Of a stretch of 64,000 nt of DNA, positions 62,024-64,000 are shown piece by piece. Made by a program: the position numbers and the translations under genes. The notes beneath the pieces were generated by a model that was not told the origin of the DNA, searched no databases, and was given only the letters and a program-made list of their open reading frames with translations. The DNA is from Turnera subulata (taxonomy: Eukaryota; Streptophyta; Magnoliopsida; Malpighiales; Passifloraceae): positions 64,652 to 128,651 of the forward strand of contig JAKUCV010003084.1 in the NCBI GenBank assembly GCA_028386065.3. The letters are read 5' to 3'. Position 1 is the stretch's first letter. Each line of letters opens with the position of its first letter.

Positions 62024-64000
62024 AAAGAATTAAGAAATGAATATCAATTTTTTTAAAAAAATTCACATTGACTTGTATAAGTTAATTGATTATTTATCCA
62101 CACAATCCTTATAAATTAGAAAAATAATTTGTTATTTTAATTATTTAAATAAATAGAATGTATATGTAAACATATTAAGGAATGAATAAGATTTATATAT
62201 AAAATAGAAACAATTTTTTTAAAAAAATATTGCGAGCTTAAACATTAAAGTAAATGAGATTTATATGTTAATAATAAATAAGTATTATTTATGCAAGATA
62301 AAGAAATATTTATTTATATAAAACTTTTGCAGGAAGAGGTGAAGATTAAAGATTAAATATATTCATAAAAAAATAAGTTTAAAAAATGTAAGATATAATT
62401 ATTTTAACATATTAAGGAATGAATAAGATTTATATATAGAATAGAAAAATTTTTTTAAAAAAATATTGCGAGCTGAAATATTAAAGTAAATGAGATTTAT
62501 ATGTTAATAATAAATAAGCATTATTTATGCAAAATAAAGTAATATTTATTTATAGAAAATTTTTGTTGGAAGACGTGAAGATTAAAGATTAAATATATTC
62601 ATAAAAATAAATAAGTTAAAAAAAGTATGATATAATTATTTAAAAAAATAATAAAGATATCAAAAAAGTTAAATTATGAATAAAAATGTACAAGTCTTTA
62701 TAATTAAAAAATAGTATACGTCAACCTGGAAATAAGAATAAAAACTCTGTGTTTGACAAAAAAAAAGTATGAGCATAGAAACTAATAGGGGCTTTGAAAA
62801 TACATCATGTCCCATAAAAATAAATAATAATATGGTTTATTTTAAATAATATGATCGACATTATAATTTGCTCAACAACGATAAAAAAATATATAAACTC
62901 ATACATAAAATATAGAAATTATTAAAAAATATAAAAATTATATAAGAATCGCCAACACTTCTTCTTACATGTTTCATTCATAAACAAATGTAATATATTA
63001 TCTGTACCTGTATAATTAATAATAATTTTTATAATATTAATACTTAATTTGGTTCATAATCATTTTATATACTAATATAACACATCGCATGCACACAAAA
63101 AGTAATAATGTTATTTTATATGACCTTCTAAAATTTTAAATTATTTTACTTCCAAAGTATTAAAACTTATATTATTTATATGTAAAAGATAACAAAGTAA
63201 AAAAAATAAAAAAATTAATATTAAAAATTGATGTCTCATAAAAATTTTAAAAATTTGATCAGTATAAACTTTATGTAAAAACAAAAATTTTTGAAATTAA
63301 ATATATAATGAGACATGAAGATTATAAATTAATATAGTGTTAAATATGTAAATTAGGAAAAACTCGATTAAAAAAATTATAGATAAAATTAAATTCTATA
63401 AAAAGTATGAAAATGATAGTTAAAAAGTCAGTAGAATATTTATGTTCATATAATAAATTTATGAAGTTGTTGTAAAAGTTACTATACTACCTTAACCGTT
63501 AAAATAATAGATCTACAAGTCTACAAAATTAAAAAAAATCGAAATTTAAGTTAAAAAATTTAAAAATTTTAATATAAATTTTTTTATAAGATAAAAAATT
63601 GAAAAACTTTTACTTATAGAAAGTAAATATTATAATTAAGTTACTACCTAAAGTTAAGAAGAAAACAATGTATGAAAAATAATTATAAATAAATATAAAA
63701 TTAACTACAAAAATATATTTAATAAAGTAATATATGTTAAAATAAATTAAATTTATATGTTTAGTAAGAAGAAACATAATGAATACATAATAAAAATTAA
63801 CCTTTTATAAAAATTATATCTCATAAAATAGTAACAGAAATTTTATATTAAAAAATTTATGTAAAACATATTATTAGCAATTTTTAAATATAAATTTATT
63901 ATAGAAATAACTATTGATAAATTTAAAATTGAAAAAAAGGATGAAGCCATCAAAAAATTTATTAGCAATATAAAATAAACTATATAAACTAGGAAGGAAT
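62024..64000. other. AT-rich sequence without recognisable genes
   Basis: Very AT-rich, with no ORF of note and no LTR or RNA gene recognised. It contains the tandem duplication 62169-62641. Confidence 0.6.
62169..62641. repeat. Tandem duplication, unit 237 bp
   Basis: 62169-62405 and 62406-62641 align along their whole length (AACATATTAAGGAATGAATA at both starts; TATTGCGAGCT in both), with scattered substitutions and small indels. Confidence 0.88.

Overview
The window is a stretch of nuclear plant DNA, almost certainly flowering plant and probably eudicot (possibly an asterid, low confidence). It is made nearly entirely of nested retroelements. Diagnostic families are Tekay/Del-like, Athila-like, CRM-like and Tat/Ogre-like Ty3/gypsy proteins, an L1-type LINE whose ORF2 ends in an RNase H domain, and a MULE-type MITE. 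I see no bacterial-style operon, rRNA, tRNA or CRISPR array. One base is undetermined (N at about 12719).

Layout, left to right. (1) 303-10033: element A, a non-autonomous long-LTR retrotransposon (LARD) on +. Its 5' LTR carries a piece of another LTR (1-302), and its 3' LTR is split by a solo LTR of the same superfamily (element B, 4648-7366). (2) 10034-10115: a scrap of gag gene. (3) 10116-21725: a decayed Athila-like element on - (gag, PR, RT/RH, INT, env-like ORF). (4) 22175-33281: a complete but mutated Tekay-like chromovirus, element E, on +, with a 5-bp target duplication differing at one base. (5) 33566-34509: a broken LINE-ORF1-like gene. (6) 35118-35631: a small GRF-zinc-finger/coiled-coil/membrane gene on - with a frameshift; this is the only host-like gene. 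(7) 36248-42180: a LINE on + with both ORFs open and a perfect 19-bp target duplication, probably the youngest insertion. (8) 42447-43600: a Tat/Ogre-like gag remnant. (9) 45132-45482: a MULE-type MITE with a 10-bp target duplication. (10) 45707-62023: element C, a second LARD of the same superfamily as A but on -. Its 5' LTR contains a CRM-like element D (52561-59796, +). (11) 62024-64000: AT-rich DNA with a 237-bp tandem duplication.

The most interesting system is the LARD superfamily (A, B, C). Its internal region has no gag or pol. It keeps a primer-binding site and polypurine-tract region matching the Tekay-like element E, which makes an E-type element the likely source of replication proteins. 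Between these signals A and C both carry two genes in antisense to the LTRs, each with a TATA box at conserved distance. One encodes a small basic protein. The other is a chimera whose C-terminal half resembles the start of a LINE endonuclease. The LTRs also hold arrays of short palindromes (GGGAT-4nt-ATCCC) whose arms change in a compensatory way, and a consensus 5' splice donor after a GC-rich leader. Element E has analogous features with different sequences. Most autonomous elements other than the LINE are inactivated by stops explicable as C-to-T or G-to-A changes, as expected of methylated, silenced chromatin.
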